Source: Iningainema tapete BLCC-T55
GTDB lineage: Bacteria; Cyanobacteriota; Cyanobacteriia; Cyanobacteriales; Nostocaceae
Length of the DNA stretch: 64,000 nt
Assembly: GCF_014698965.1 (NCBI RefSeq)
Contig: NZ_JACXAE010000009.1
Span: forward strand, 124,001 to 188,000
Reading direction: 5' to 3'
Shown piece after piece: positions 24,487-33,603 of the stretch. A program made the translations under genes and the position numbers. Below the pieces are notes generated by a model, which saw nothing but the letters and a program-made list of their open reading frames with translations, was not told the origin of the DNA and made no database searches. How positions within the stretch are numbered: position 1 is the first letter of the stretch; each line of letters starts with the position of its first letter.

Positions 24487-24805
24487 GTGGCAAGAATTAT
24501 CCTCGAAGTACCTGACGAATCAGAACAACTGGCACTCTTGGGCGATCGCCTCCTTTGAACTCCTTGCTCTCAGTCTTCAGCAACCACCACTTCCTGCTCG
24601 TATATATCAATATATTGTCGATTTTCTTGCCAGTAACCCTACTCCAGAACAAATTCTCGCTTTCCGTCCTACTTCGGAAATGCAGCAAAGACTGCAAATA
24701 CTGAGACGTAACAAAGCTGGAGAACTCACTCCAAAAGAACAAAGAGAACTAGATGAGTATGAGCGAATCGAACATTTGATTGTCATGCTCAAAGCAGGTA
24801 GTTAG
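24487..24805 (+). pseudogene. conserved small protein gene with a frameshift
   Basis: GTG 24487 reads VARIILEVPDESEQLALLGD and RLL, then TGA (24556-24558). One frame over, FELLALSLQQPPLPARIYQY continues to a clean end with PTPEQILAFRPTSEMQQRL and LDEYERIEHLIVMLKAGS. The two halves belong to one family of about 105 residues seen beside toxin genes in cyanobacteria. A one-base insertion near CTCCTTTGAACTCCTT breaks it. No toxin gene follows. Confidence 0.6.
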
Positions 24806-24855
24806 GGGAAAGAGAAAGATTACGCGATCCAATACTACTCGGATAAGCGAAAATT

Positions 24856-24888
24856 AGAACCCCGGTTTCTTTAAGAAACCGGGGTTCT
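24856..24888. repeat. REP palindrome family B variant (copy 5)
   Basis: 33-bp inverted repeat, arms AGAACCCCGGTTTCT and complement. The A-to-C change in the first arm is matched by T-to-G in the second, i.e. pairing is preserved, which argues the hairpin is under selection or is copied as a unit. Confidence 0.85.
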
Positions 24889-25043
24889 GGCATCTCAACA
24901 ATCCTTAACCGAGCAGTATTGACGCGATCGCTAACCCCCTGAAACTTTATTCCCCGTGTTCATCCGCCTGGAAATAAATGATGCTGTTGGCGAATCATAA
25001 ATGCCACCCTTCATAGAAGGATTTTTCGTCGTTTCACACGGTT

Positions 25044-25072
25044 GTAGAGACGTTCCGCCGGAACGTCTCTAC
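25044..25072. repeat. dispersed palindrome family A (copy 4)
   Basis: 29-bp perfect inverted repeat identical in core to 15387-15415. It lies 25 bp beyond the MscS stop (minus strand) and could terminate it. Confidence 0.85.
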
Positions 25073-25096
25073 GGGGGTTTTTGCACATACAACGAA

Positions 25097-26134
25097 TTAT
25101 TCCAAATTTAACACACCATTTTTCTTCCCATTATTTTGCAAATAAATATCTCTGGTGGGAAACGGAATTTTAATACCTTCCATCTGATAGCGTTTGTGCA
25201 ATTTTTTGATAAAAATATGCCTTGCCATGCGTAGGTCAAAAAATTCATTCACTCGGATATAAACTGTAAAGTCTATACTAAAATCATTAAATTTTTGAAA
25301 TCTAATAAACGGTTCATTTTTGATTAATTGGGGTGCTATTTCCTGCATTACCTCCTTTGCTACCTCGACAGTCACTATTTCAACTTGTTCAAGATCGCTT
25401 TCATAATCCACACCCACCTCAATCGTTAAAGTAATTTCCTTAACTGGTAAATGGTAATTAGTAAAAATGCTACTAGCAAGTTTAGAGTTGGGGACAACTA
25501 TGACGTTATTGGAAAGCTCTTTTATAGTTGTATCTCGCCAAGTAATATCTATTACGTAACCTTCATGACTACCATCTATTTTGACATAATCGCCTGTTCT
25601 AACTTGTTTAGAAAGAAGTAAATAAAAACCACAAAACAAATTTGCCAGTGTATCTTGAAGTGCCAAACCTACCGCTAAACCACCAATTCCTAAAGTTGTC
25701 AGTATCGGTGTAATTTGAATGCCAACCGTTTGTAATAGGATTAATCCGCCTAAAATCAAAACGATTGTTTTAGCAAGATTAGAAAGTAGTGATGCAGAAA
25801 GTCCTTCTTTTCTATAACTATATAATTTAACAAAACCAGCAGTCAGTCTTGCCACGACTAATGTAACTGTAGAGAGAAAAATAATGGTGATGATTTTCTC
25901 TAAGACGTTGGCAACACCAGGTTTAAACGGGTAAGTTTGAATTGCCCCATAAAAACCACCAATGACAAACCAAATGAATGTCATCCGGTTCAGGGCTAGC
26001 AATAATATTGAACTCCCTGGTAACTTTCTGCTAGCAGCAAATTTTTTCAGTTTGTTGAAGATAACTTTCTCTCCAACTACTCCACCCAGGAAGCCAGCTA
26101 GAATAAATACAAGTGACAGAATCAAATCCACCAT
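25097..26134 (-). CDS. MscS-family small-conductance mechanosensitive channel
   Basis: 345 residues. Four hydrophobic segments (1-20, about 42-65, 82-105, 118-140) precede the pore-lining helix and the beta domain: GIGGLAVGLALQDTLANLFCGFYLL, given here by its ends GIGGLAVGLAL and QDTLANLFCG, is the MscS signature. It is followed by VRTGDYVKIDG and VIDITWRDTTIKEL. The C-terminal alpha-beta part carries IYIR-like strands. MscS channels open under hypo-osmotic membrane tension in the inner membrane. Length and topology are ordinary for cyanobacterial members. Confidence 0.92.
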   Translation of the reverse strand: MVDLILSLVFILAGFLGGVVGEKVIFNKLKKFAASRKLPGSSILLLALNRMTFIWFVIGGFYGAIQTYPFKPGVANVLEKIITIIFLSTVTLVVARLTAGFVKLYSYRKEGLSASLLSNLAKTIVLILGGLILLQTVGIQITPILTTLGIGGLAVGLALQDTLANLFCGFYLLLSKQVRTGDYVKIDGSHEGYVIDITWRDTTIKELSNNVIVVPNSKLASSIFTNYHLPVKEITLTIEVGVDYESDLEQVEIVTVEVAKEVMQEIAPQLIKNEPFIRFQKFNDFSIDFTVYIRVNEFFDLRMARHIFIKKLHKRYQMEGIKIPFPTRDIYLQNNGKKNGVLNLE

Positions 26135-26175
26135 AGCGATTTTGGATTTTAGATTTTGGATTTAGTAGCACAATT

Positions 26176-26694
26176 CTATTTTGTGATTTCTCGAAGTAGC
26201 TGTTTGAGATTTTCTGGACTTAATGTCACTTTTATTTCTAACTGTTGTGTGGTATCCTTGAGGGAAAGAATGAAGTTTTGTCCTGATTGATTGTATGAGT
26301 ATTGCGGATTGATGATGGAAATTGTTTGATAGGTGTGCGATCGCAACCCTACACGAATCACCAGTTCTTTTTGTGATTGGGGAAAAATGTACAAATGCTG
26401 GTGAATGTTATCTAAGATTAGTTGGTGGGGTGTAGTGTTCCTTTCTTGAGGAGAATCAGGTTTACGCCAGTAGAGAGTAATCCCACGAAGTTCAGGGTTA
26501 GCTAATACAAACACTTCATCAAACCGTTGTGGCTCCCAGTCAAGTTTGTCTAATTCTCCGAGTGAGTTGATTCGCTGTTGCCAAGTTATTTCTTTGCCAC
26601 TCAGGTTTGCCCACCATTCGCGGATGATAGCGAGTTTATTAGGATTTTCCGGATTACCGCTACCTTGTTGCCAGACAATTTTCTGTTCCATCAT
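26176..26694 (-). CDS. hypothetical protein, cyanobacterial
   Basis: 172 residues from ATG 26694 (MMEQKIVWQQGSGNPENP); the longer frame to 26790 would run through two palindromic repeats and is not favoured. No signal peptide or membrane segment. Pattern of strands (ITLYWRKPD, LYIFPQSQKELVIRVGLRSH) with a helical tail LSPENLKQLLREI. I do not recognise the family. It lies downstream of, and on the opposite strand to, the HDAC-like gene. Confidence 0.65.
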   Translation of the reverse strand: MMEQKIVWQQGSGNPENPNKLAIIREWWANLSGKEITWQQRINSLGELDKLDWEPQRFDEVFVLANPELRGITLYWRKPDSPQERNTTPHQLILDNIHQHLYIFPQSQKELVIRVGLRSHTYQTISIINPQYSYNQSGQNFILSLKDTTQQLEIKVTLSPENLKQLLREITK

Positions 26695-26714
26695 GGTAAA
26701 AAAGTATCTTGTAG

Positions 26715-26810
26715 GGTGCGTTAATGTAGTGTAACGCACCATCATCAATGGTGTACTGAATTGCTTTTGGCAGAGCCAAAACGAATGCATTCCCAGGCTC
26801 AGCCTGGGAA
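26715..26810. repeat. two palindromic elements in a divergent promoter region
   Basis: 26715-26740: GGTGCGTTA and TAACGCACC arms around 8 bp. 26790-26810: TTCCCAGGCT-C-AGCCTGGGAA. Both types are frequent dispersed hairpins in Nostocales. They separate the genes at 26694 (minus) and 26848 (plus), so one may overlap promoter elements. Confidence 0.75.
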
Positions 26811-26847
26811 CGAGTTAATGCTCTGCGCTGTGGTTCAAAATTAAAAC

Positions 26848-27768
26848 ATGGACTTGCCCATAGTTTACCACCCCAATTACGTTGCACCCCTACCCGAAGG
26901 TCATCGCTTCCCGATGCCAAAGTTTCGGCTACTCTATGAATTGCTGTTAGCTGATGGGGTGGCGCATCCTGAACAATTTCATACTCCCCAACTTCCACCA
27001 CAAGATTTGATAGAGTTAGTTCACACTCCAGATTACGTTCAAGCTTACTGTGAAGGAACTCTCGACGCCAAGGCGCAGCGGCGTATCGGTTTACCGTGGA
27101 GCCCAGAACTGGTGAATCGTACTTGTGTGGCAGTGGGTGGTACAATTCTTACCAGTATTCTGGCACTCAATTGCGGTTTAGCTTGTAATACTGCTGGTGG
27201 TACTCATCACGCTTTTCCTCATTATGGATCGGGTTTTTGTATTTTTAACGATTTAGCGATCGCTTCTCGTGTCTTGCAAAAACTCGCGCTTGTGCAGAAA
27301 ATTCTGATTGTAGATTTGGATGTGCATCAAGGAGATGGTACAGCTTATATCTTCCAACACGATGACAGTGTTTTCACTTTCTCAATGCACTGCGAAGTCA
27401 ATTTTCCTGGTACTAAGCAAAAAAGCGATTTGGATGTTCCCTTACCACTAGGGATGGAAGATGATGCTTACCTGCAAACTTTAGCTAGTTACTTACCAGA
27501 TTTGTTGTCAGATGTCAAGCCAGATTTAGTGCTGTACGATGCGGGTGTAGATCCTCATGTGGGCGATCGCCTGGGAAAATTAGCTTTAACTGACACTGGC
27601 ATCTTCCGTCGGGAAATGCAGGTTTTGAGTACTTGTGTTGCTGCTGGCTACCCCGTCGCCTGCGTCATCGGTGGCGGGTACGCTGATGATTTAAAATCCC
27701 TAGTTTGGCGTCATTCCCTCGTGCATCGTGCGGCGAATGAAATTTATCGGCAGTATCGCCTAATGTAG
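26848..27768 (+). CDS. histone deacetylase-like amidohydrolase
   Basis: 306 residues. Zn-dependent deacetylase signature: GGTHHAFPHYGSGFCIFND, then DLDVHQGDGTA with metal-binding Asp and His, CEVNFPG and DAGVDPH with the third Asp. This is the arginase-like HDAC/AcuC/acetylpolyamine amidohydrolase fold, of the short single-domain bacterial type. Substrate (acetylated protein, polyamine or small amide) is unknown. No operon partners; the next two genes are a convergent toxin-antitoxin pair with 10 bp separation. Confidence 0.92.
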   Translation: MDLPIVYHPNYVAPLPEGHRFPMPKFRLLYELLLADGVAHPEQFHTPQLPPQDLIELVHTPDYVQAYCEGTLDAKAQRRIGLPWSPELVNRTCVAVGGTILTSILALNCGLACNTAGGTHHAFPHYGSGFCIFNDLAIASRVLQKLALVQKILIVDLDVHQGDGTAYIFQHDDSVFTFSMHCEVNFPGTKQKSDLDVPLPLGMEDDAYLQTLASYLPDLLSDVKPDLVLYDAGVDPHVGDRLGKLALTDTGIFRREMQVLSTCVAAGYPVACVIGGGYADDLKSLVWRHSLVHRAANEIYRQYRLM

Positions 27769-27778
27769 AAAGGATTCC

Positions 27779-28102
27779 CTATAGCGACACTACAGTTTCA
27801 GCAGCTTTTCCGGCATTACGGGGGCGAAGATGTAAGGTAATTTCAGTATCGAGTCGCTTGAGGAAGAGGAGTAATTTACCCTCGCTGAACCGTTGAAACT
27901 CCCCTTTCATCAAATGGGATACTTCTGGCTGTGGAATGCCGAGAAGCTCACTAATTTCGCGCTGTTTCAAGTTACGTTGTTTCAGTAGTCGCAGTACCTG
28001 AATCCCTATCTTGCCACGAGTAAAAAGCTCATCCGCATCCTCCAAGCCAAGATCGGCAAATACGTTACCGCTGCTTTCTTCAAAAACGGTTTCTTCTGTC
28101 AT
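27779..28102 (-). CDS. HigA-like XRE antitoxin
   Basis: 107 residues with an HTH of the XRE type (LKQREISELLGIPQPEVSHL) preceded by an acidic N-terminus (DLGLEDADELFTRGKIGIQ) and followed by FLKRLDTEITLHLRPR. This arrangement is typical of the antitoxin that follows its toxin gene, as in HigBA. It overlaps the upstream toxin gene by 4 bp (ATGA). The antitoxin would repress the shared promoter upstream of 28473 and neutralise the toxin. Confidence 0.88.
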   Translation of the reverse strand: MTEETVFEESSGNVFADLGLEDADELFTRGKIGIQVLRLLKQRNLKQREISELLGIPQPEVSHLMKGEFQRFSEGKLLLFLKRLDTEITLHLRPRNAGKAAETVVSL

Positions 28103-28473
28103 GGTTGTTGCTCCCTTGCTAGCGCATCCTTATAACGTTGTTTAATTAGGTCAACGTCAGGTTGTGGGGTTTTAATACCCTGCTTCGATTTCTTCTGAAA
28201 AGCGTGCAGGACATAGACCGAGTCCCCAATCTTGACAGCGTAAACCGCCCTGTAAGTATCGGTGTCGTAGCGTTTGACAATTTCATACACTCCACTTCCA
28301 ACCCCTTTAAAAGGCTTGGCATCGATTGGTGTTTCCCCTGCTTGCACCAATTGCAGCGCATAGCCTACTGCTTTTTGCACTTCTTGAGGAAACTCACGGA
28401 TATTCTTGCGAGAGTCTCCCATCCAGACAAGAGGGCGCAAAGACACCTCTGGAGTATCTTCACTATCAGTCAT
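28099..28473 (-). CDS. HigB/RelE-type (Gp49-like) toxin
   Basis: 124 residues: LRPLVWMGDSRKNIREFPQE, VGYALQLVQAG, KPFKGVGSGVYEIV, YRAVYAVKIGDSVYVLHAF and QKKSKQGIKT. These are the conserved segments of the phage-derived Gp49-like branch of RelE toxins (ribosome-dependent mRNases), including the FQKKS basic patch. Toxin-first order and the 4-bp overlap with the antitoxin give an intact HigBA-like operon, unlike the other toxin-antitoxin loci in this window. Confidence 0.9.
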   Translation of the reverse strand: MTDSEDTPEVSLRPLVWMGDSRKNIREFPQEVQKAVGYALQLVQAGETPIDAKPFKGVGSGVYEIVKRYDTDTYRAVYAVKIGDSVYVLHAFQKKSKQGIKTPQPDVDLIKQRYKDALAREQQP

Positions 28474-28604
28474 GATATATGAAATTTCCTATAAAAACAA
28501 GTCAGCACAATAGCACAAATCTTTCTTTTTATGTAAACCCAACTGTATATGCAGAATTTCGTTGCCGGCGATACAATTTAAGAATATAGACCGAGGAGAA
28601 CAGG

Positions 28605-29744
28605 GTGGTGCTATTAAAAGGTTTTGAAATTGAAATGTACACGGGTACACCTCAAGGTGAGATCGTGGGTCTATCCGATCAGATTGTCGCATCATTAGAT
28701 GGATTTGTGCGAGAACCAGATAGTCGAAATGTGGAATATGTAACTGAACCCTTCCACGATTACGATCAACTATTATGTGCCTTACTGCGCCCTCGGTTTG
28801 TTTTGCGCAATTATCTTCAGCAATTGGGCGATTACACCATAATTCCCGGCAGTACCCTTTCTACAGGTGGTAGCGATCGCTTTTTTCGTTCCAATCCCAA
28901 TAGCCCCTATCACGACTATATCGAACAAACCTACGGTACCAAAGTAGTCACCGCTAGTGTTCATATTAATGTCGGTATTAGCGATCCGGAATTATTGATG
29001 CGGGCTTGTCGGATTATTAGATTAGAAGCGCCTTTGTTCCTCGCTTTAAGTGCTTCTTCCCCCTTCTTAGATGGTAAAGCTACTGGCTATCACTCTACTC
29101 GGTGGGGCGTTTTCCCGCAAACACCAACGCATGTGCCATTATTTGCTAGCCACGCCCACCATATTCAATGGGTACAAGAGCAGTTAGAAAAAGGGACAAT
29201 GCAAAATGTTCGTCATTTGTGGACGTCAGTACGTCCTAATGGTGACAATCGCCCTTACAATTTAAATCGTTTGGAATTGCGAATTTGCGATTTAGTTACA
29301 GATCCCATTGCTTTGCTTGCGATTAGTGCTTTACTAGAGGCGCGGTTATTGCAAATCATTGCCAATCCCACTATAGACCCTCTTTCACAAAGTATCTTTT
29401 CCCCTGACGAATTAATTTCCCTTACTGCTCTTAACGAAGCCGCAGCAGCAAAATTAAGTCTTGACGCTCAACTTCAACGTTGGCAAGATGGTCGATATAT
29501 ATCTGCTAGAGACTGGATTAGTGAGATGATGGTTGAGGTTTGGGGAATTGCCAAACAAAACGGGTTTAGTTGTTTCCTTTCTCCTTTACAAAAAATCTTG
29601 CGTGAAGGCAACGAAGCTCAACAATGGTTACGGCTGCATTCTCTTGGCATTAGTACAAGCCAAGTAATTACTCAAGCCATTAGTACCACTCATGAGCGCG
29701 AAGCAGAACTAGAAGACAAATTGTGTTCGTATAAGCAAGCTTAA
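28605..29744 (+). CDS. gshA: glutamate-cysteine ligase, cyanobacterial type
   Basis: 379 residues from GTG 28605 (a second GTG follows directly); GAGGAG lies 8-13 bp upstream. First step of glutathione synthesis: ATP-dependent joining of L-glutamate and L-cysteine. Family features of the cyanobacterial GCS2-like group: LKGFEIEMY, the substrate-loop DSRNVEYVTEP, IIPGSTLSTGGSDRF, ASVHINVGI, and LNRLELRICDLVTDP near the C-terminal half. Monocistronic; followed by an AT-rich 250-bp gap before trmL. Confidence 0.92.
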   Translation: MVLLKGFEIEMYTGTPQGEIVGLSDQIVASLDGFVREPDSRNVEYVTEPFHDYDQLLCALLRPRFVLRNYLQQLGDYTIIPGSTLSTGGSDRFFRSNPNSPYHDYIEQTYGTKVVTASVHINVGISDPELLMRACRIIRLEAPLFLALSASSPFLDGKATGYHSTRWGVFPQTPTHVPLFASHAHHIQWVQEQLEKGTMQNVRHLWTSVRPNGDNRPYNLNRLELRICDLVTDPIALLAISALLEARLLQIIANPTIDPLSQSIFSPDELISLTALNEAAAAKLSLDAQLQRWQDGRYISARDWISEMMVEVWGIAKQNGFSCFLSPLQKILREGNEAQQWLRLHSLGISTSQVITQAISTTHEREAELEDKLCSYKQA

Positions 29745-29771
29745 ACTAAGCTTGACAGTTTTGACAAGATC

Positions 29772-29788
29772 GGCGATCGCCTTTTTTT
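29772..29788 (+). terminator. possible terminator after gshA
   Basis: GGCGATCGCC followed by seven T. The hairpin is short (HIP1 core), so only a weak terminator is likely. Confidence 0.35.
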
Positions 29789-30003
29789 GTCAATTCAATT
29801 ATTTGACATAAAAATTAACATTTCTTAATAATGTTTCCCTAAACGATAAAATTGAGAGTTTGGGAAACATTTTGCTGTTTTAAATTTCTAATCAATCTAA
29901 AAAAAAGTGAATTATTAAAAAAAACTATAGATTACCTCTAACTAATGGTAGATTTGAAATTTTGCTACGCTAAATTGATTGCCAGTAGACAGGTAATCCG
30001 CAA

Positions 30004-30465
30004 ATGCCGCAAGTAGTTTTAGTTAATCCGCTGATTCCTCCCAATACAGGAAATATTGGTCGTACTTGTGCAGCTACGGGTACAGAGTTACACTTGGTAG
30101 GACCGTTGGGGTTTGAAATCAGCGATCGCTATCTGAAAAGAGCAGGATTAGATTACTGGCCATATGTAAAGCTGCATTATCACGAATCGTGGGAAGCATT
30201 CAAAGCCGAACATCAATTACGTGGGGGAAGAACGCTAGGATTCAGCGTTAGAGGTAGTTGTAGTTATGTGGACTTTCAGTTTCGTGACGATGACTGGCTA
30301 TTATTTGGCAGTGAAACTACTGGCTTACCATTAGAAATTGTCACAGGTTGTGATGCGACGCTTTACATACCCATGAGTGAACCAGGAGTGCGGAGCTTAA
30401 ATCTGTCTGTAAGTGTAGCAGTGGGGCTATTTGAAGCTCGTCGCCAGTTAGGCTATTTACAGTAG
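30004..30465 (+). CDS. trmL: tRNA (cytidine/uridine-2'-O)-methyltransferase TrmL
   Basis: 153 residues, exactly the family length. SPOUT methylase start VVLVNPLIPPNTGNIGRTCA, middle LKRAGLDYWPYV, and the SAM-binding trefoil knot LLFGSETTGLP, ATLYIPM, VRSLNLSVSVAV. It methylates the ribose of the wobble nucleotide 34 in tRNA-Leu isoacceptors. No partner genes. Confidence 0.95.
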   Translation: MPQVVLVNPLIPPNTGNIGRTCAATGTELHLVGPLGFEISDRYLKRAGLDYWPYVKLHYHESWEAFKAEHQLRGGRTLGFSVRGSCSYVDFQFRDDDWLLFGSETTGLPLEIVTGCDATLYIPMSEPGVRSLNLSVSVAVGLFEARRQLGYLQ

Positions 30466-31236
30466 AGTGGGCATTTCAAGGCTGAAATCACATCCAAAAT
30501 CAAACCGGATTCCCATATCAAGGAAAAGTAAGTTTTGTGAATAATTGATGAAGAGAAAGAATTTTTTCTTTTCAGTAGTACCACTGCTATTTACTATACA
30601 GTATAGTAGAACCTAAAGCATATTCTCACCAAAAATACTGATAAATATGGATGAAGTAATATAAGAAATTCATATATAAGATTTGAAAGAGTTGTGAAAT
30701 TGAATGATAGATTTTCATAAACCTAGCTTGTGCTAATTCTAGGAACAAAAGTCTTAAAGTACAGTCATATTGGACATTTGGGCTTTGTTGTTCCGGGTTT
30801 AAGTTTTACAAAGGTGCAACAATCCCAGCGAGTTATTACGGTTGTTTTTTGGGGAATAATCAACGTAAAGTCTCGTCTTGGGAAATCGGATTAGATGAAA
30901 AAACGCTGAAAATATCACTATACGGGTACAACGTACAAAGAAAAACGTTGCAGTGCAACACTGGCAAACAGTCTCAGTAAACTTGGGAAAACAACTGTAA
31001 AGACGGAAACATCTTTAGGGTGTGAGGAGTGGAACAGAAAAATTAAGTACAAAAATTTAAGATTTATAAATTGGTATGAACTTGTCTAAATAGCCAAAAT
31101 CAAGTTAATCTTGCCTAAGTATCTCTGGTAGGTGTGATCTTGATCTATTGTTCGTAGTGATCTAAATCATTGACTAGTATCAGATTGAAAAACTTGTTAT
31201 TCAATTAAGCCAAGCGTGATCATTAGGAGGTCGTCT
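30466..31236. other. 770-bp gene-free region upstream of the LytM peptidase
   Basis: No supported ORF on either strand. It contains a short palindromic ACTATACAGTATAGTA (30593-30608), AT-rich stretches and, on the minus strand at 31020-31030, ACTCCTCACAC, the core of the cyanobacterial Yfr1 small RNA, without the flanking hairpins expected. A long 5' leader for the downstream gene is likely. Confidence 0.5.
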
Positions 31237-33345
31237 TTGAAACGAGCATTGAAGAAAAAAGAGAAAGCTGTGCTAGAAAACACTCTCAGCGAAGATGCCC
31301 ATATGGAGCCATCCCTCAATCCACGGGTTAACCGCCTAATGCCAACAAAAGTAGCCATGATTGGCTTAGCCATCTCAATGGGAGCAACCAGTCTACTGGT
31401 TACTCGACAAAGCGATGGAGCCATAGCAGCAGAAACTGTAGGCAATCAAAATGCCGCCTCGACAATTCCGACGAACGATTCAGAATTACAACTGAATCAA
31501 GCAACGCCAGTTGTTAAACCAGAAAATGCTGCCATAGTCGAACCAACAGCAGTTTCACAAGTGCCAGGGCTGGCGGCTCAATGGCAAGTCGAGGCAAATA
31601 AAGAAGCTCGAATGCTTTCAAACAAACTAACAGCCTCGAAATCCACTGAAGTAAAAGAACTGAGCCATGAGGATAAAACCAATGTGTCACAGTTCAAAAA
31701 CAACAAAAATCTGGGATTTACAGGCAATCAAAGCGTTCTTGCTGACTCAAATCCAGCACAAGCAGGCACAGTTAGTAATCCAATCAATGTTCAACTAAAA
31801 GCACAGCAAGAGTTTGCGCTCTCCAGCTTACAGCAAAAGTCGAATCGTTTGAGAGCAACTCTAGCTGAGTCACGGCAGAAGGAAAACCAAGATGAGTTAC
31901 CAAAGGTAACGCCAATGATGCCGATGACTACTGTGGAAAAAACTAGTCAAATCCCACAGCAATCACAACCCAGTACGAGCAGAACAAAGTTAGTGTCAAG
32001 GTTGAAGCAGAGGTATCTAGCTCAACCAGCGCCTCTTGCCTCAGCCACACCAGTGACATCAGTGGATAATGCCACAAGCACACCAATAGCTGATGCTACA
32101 GAAGAAACACAAGCAGTTACAGCTAGTAGCTATGGTACAGTATCAGAACTAATCAAGGCAAACAGTCAAGGGAATCCGCAACTGCCAAGCAGTCAAACGC
32201 AAATCCCTGCAACTGCCACAAGAGTTGGCACTGTTACCCAAATGCCTTTGACAAGTAACTCCAATGTTGTTACCCCCTCAGCGACTGTTGATATCAACAA
32301 CACAAGCACAAAAACTGAACACAGCAGTGTTAGTGTTTCAACACCAATCAGCACAAATACTCAATTTAAACCAGTCACAGAACCAACTGCCGCTGCAAAT
32401 GCGCCGACATTGGCAACAACACCAGAAGTATCTCACGGTATAGGTGGTGATAGCCCAATTCCACCAGCATTAACTCAGCAGTTAGTAGCACAACAAGGTG
32501 CTACGGTGAAAAAGACGAAACTGAAAAACCAACGTCTACGCAGCTTACAAGCAGAAATTGAAAGACTACGGGAAAAGTACCGCACTCAACAGTCAGGAAG
32601 TTCCTCTGGTAACGTAGTTGTGTCAGAAGGTATTCAAAGGAATGATGAAGCTATTAACAATTCTAGCGTAACCATTCCCGTTCCCAGTTTAAATAATCAG
32701 CCAGTACCGATTTCGGTTCCCAAACCGATGTACGAGTACAGTAAGCCTTCTAGCCGTTCCCGTACAAATCAAAATACTGAAGAACCAATTAATCCAGAAT
32801 ACTTACCCAACCGTACTACTGTCACAATACCTGCTCGGAATGTAGATGCTTCACAATCCCTGAGCACTATGCGCGGCACTCCAGTCGCTCCAGATTTACC
32901 ACCTCTGGCAGCAGTGGATAGATATTTACCTAGACCAATTGATGAGACAACAGCATCTACCGGAAGTTATATTTGGCCCGCAAAAGGTGTCCTGACTTCC
33001 GGCTACGGCTGGCGTTGGGGAAGAATGCACAAGGGCATTGATATTGCCGGTCCCACAGGTACACCAATTTACGCGGCAGCTGATGGTGTGGTGGAAAAAG
33101 CTGGATGGAATAGTGGTGGTTATGGCAATCTAGTAGATATCCGCCATCCTGATGGCTCCTTGACTCGTTATGGTCATAACAGTAAAGTTATGGTACAAGT
33201 GGGTCAACAAGTACGCCAAGGCGAAACCATCGCCGCAATGGGTAGCACAGGCTTCAGCACCGGCCCTCATAGCCACTTTGAAATCCATCCCTCAGGTCAA
33301 GGAGCAGTTAACCCCATAGCTTTGTTACCACAACCACGCATTTAG
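31237..33345 (+). CDS. M23 (LytM/NlpD-like) peptidase with long N-terminal region
   Basis: 702 residues when started at TTG 31237, chosen because AGGAGG (31225-31230) lies six bases upstream; an in-frame GTG at 31216 lies before that site. One membrane segment near residue 40-60 (AMIGLAISMGATSLL), then 450 residues of low-complexity Thr/Ser/Gln/Pro sequence with short coiled coil (LRSLQAEIERLREKY), and a C-terminal M23 domain with HKGIDIAGPTGTPIYAA, DVGY-like GGYGNLVDIRHPDG and the metal ligand motif HSHFE. Murein endopeptidases or their inactive activators cut or regulate peptidoglycan at septa. All Zn ligands appear present. Confidence 0.92.
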   Translation: MKRALKKKEKAVLENTLSEDAHMEPSLNPRVNRLMPTKVAMIGLAISMGATSLLVTRQSDGAIAAETVGNQNAASTIPTNDSELQLNQATPVVKPENAAIVEPTAVSQVPGLAAQWQVEANKEARMLSNKLTASKSTEVKELSHEDKTNVSQFKNNKNLGFTGNQSVLADSNPAQAGTVSNPINVQLKAQQEFALSSLQQKSNRLRATLAESRQKENQDELPKVTPMMPMTTVEKTSQIPQQSQPSTSRTKLVSRLKQRYLAQPAPLASATPVTSVDNATSTPIADATEETQAVTASSYGTVSELIKANSQGNPQLPSSQTQIPATATRVGTVTQMPLTSNSNVVTPSATVDINNTSTKTEHSSVSVSTPISTNTQFKPVTEPTAAANAPTLATTPEVSHGIGGDSPIPPALTQQLVAQQGATVKKTKLKNQRLRSLQAEIERLREKYRTQQSGSSSGNVVVSEGIQRNDEAINNSSVTIPVPSLNNQPVPISVPKPMYEYSKPSSRSRTNQNTEEPINPEYLPNRTTVTIPARNVDASQSLSTMRGTPVAPDLPPLAAVDRYLPRPIDETTASTGSYIWPAKGVLTSGYGWRWGRMHKGIDIAGPTGTPIYAAADGVVEKAGWNSGGYGNLVDIRHPDGSLTRYGHNSKVMVQVGQQVRQGETIAAMGSTGFSTGPHSHFEIHPSGQGAVNPIALLPQPRI

Positions 33346-33481
33346 TTACTGGCTGTCGCACCTAAATGGCTGTCAAGAGTGGAGTTTCGTCTACACTCTA
33401 GTTAATCTCAAAATAATTTTATGTAGGGGTAGCCAAGCACGAAATTATTGTGCTAAATTTAGAAGCGACAGCATTTGTTGT

Positions 33482-33555
33482 GGCTCAGTAGCTCAGTTGG
33501 TTAGAGCACGGGACTCATAAGCCTGGGGTCGTTGGTTCAAATCCGACCTGAGCCA
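33482..33555 (+). tRNA. trnM: tRNA-Met (CAU), elongator-like
   Basis: 74 nt. Acceptor GGCTCAG pairs with CTGAGCC (33548-33554), discriminator A 33555 and no encoded CCA. D arm GCTCAGTTGGTTAGAGC, anticodon loop CTCATAA, T loop GGTTCAAATCC. The A-G apposition at 31-39 is as in related cyanobacterial sequences. It lies between the M23 peptidase gene and the convergent debranching gene. Confidence 0.95.
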
Positions 33556-33603
33556 TGAAAAAGGATTGAGAATTCAGAAAACAGAATTCAGAATTCTCAA
33601 TAT

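Noticed and set aside
14183-24888. Evenly spread palindromes as a CRISPR array
   Set aside because: The repeats are scattered by hundreds of bases to kilobases, lie between different genes, and no cas gene is present.
26695-26790. N-terminal extension of the 172-residue hypothetical protein (start 26790)
   Set aside because: It crosses two palindromic repeats and lacks a ribosome binding site.
29772-29788. HIP1 palindrome plus T tract as a strong terminator
   Set aside because: The stem is only three to five base pairs once a loop is allowed; listed as weak only.
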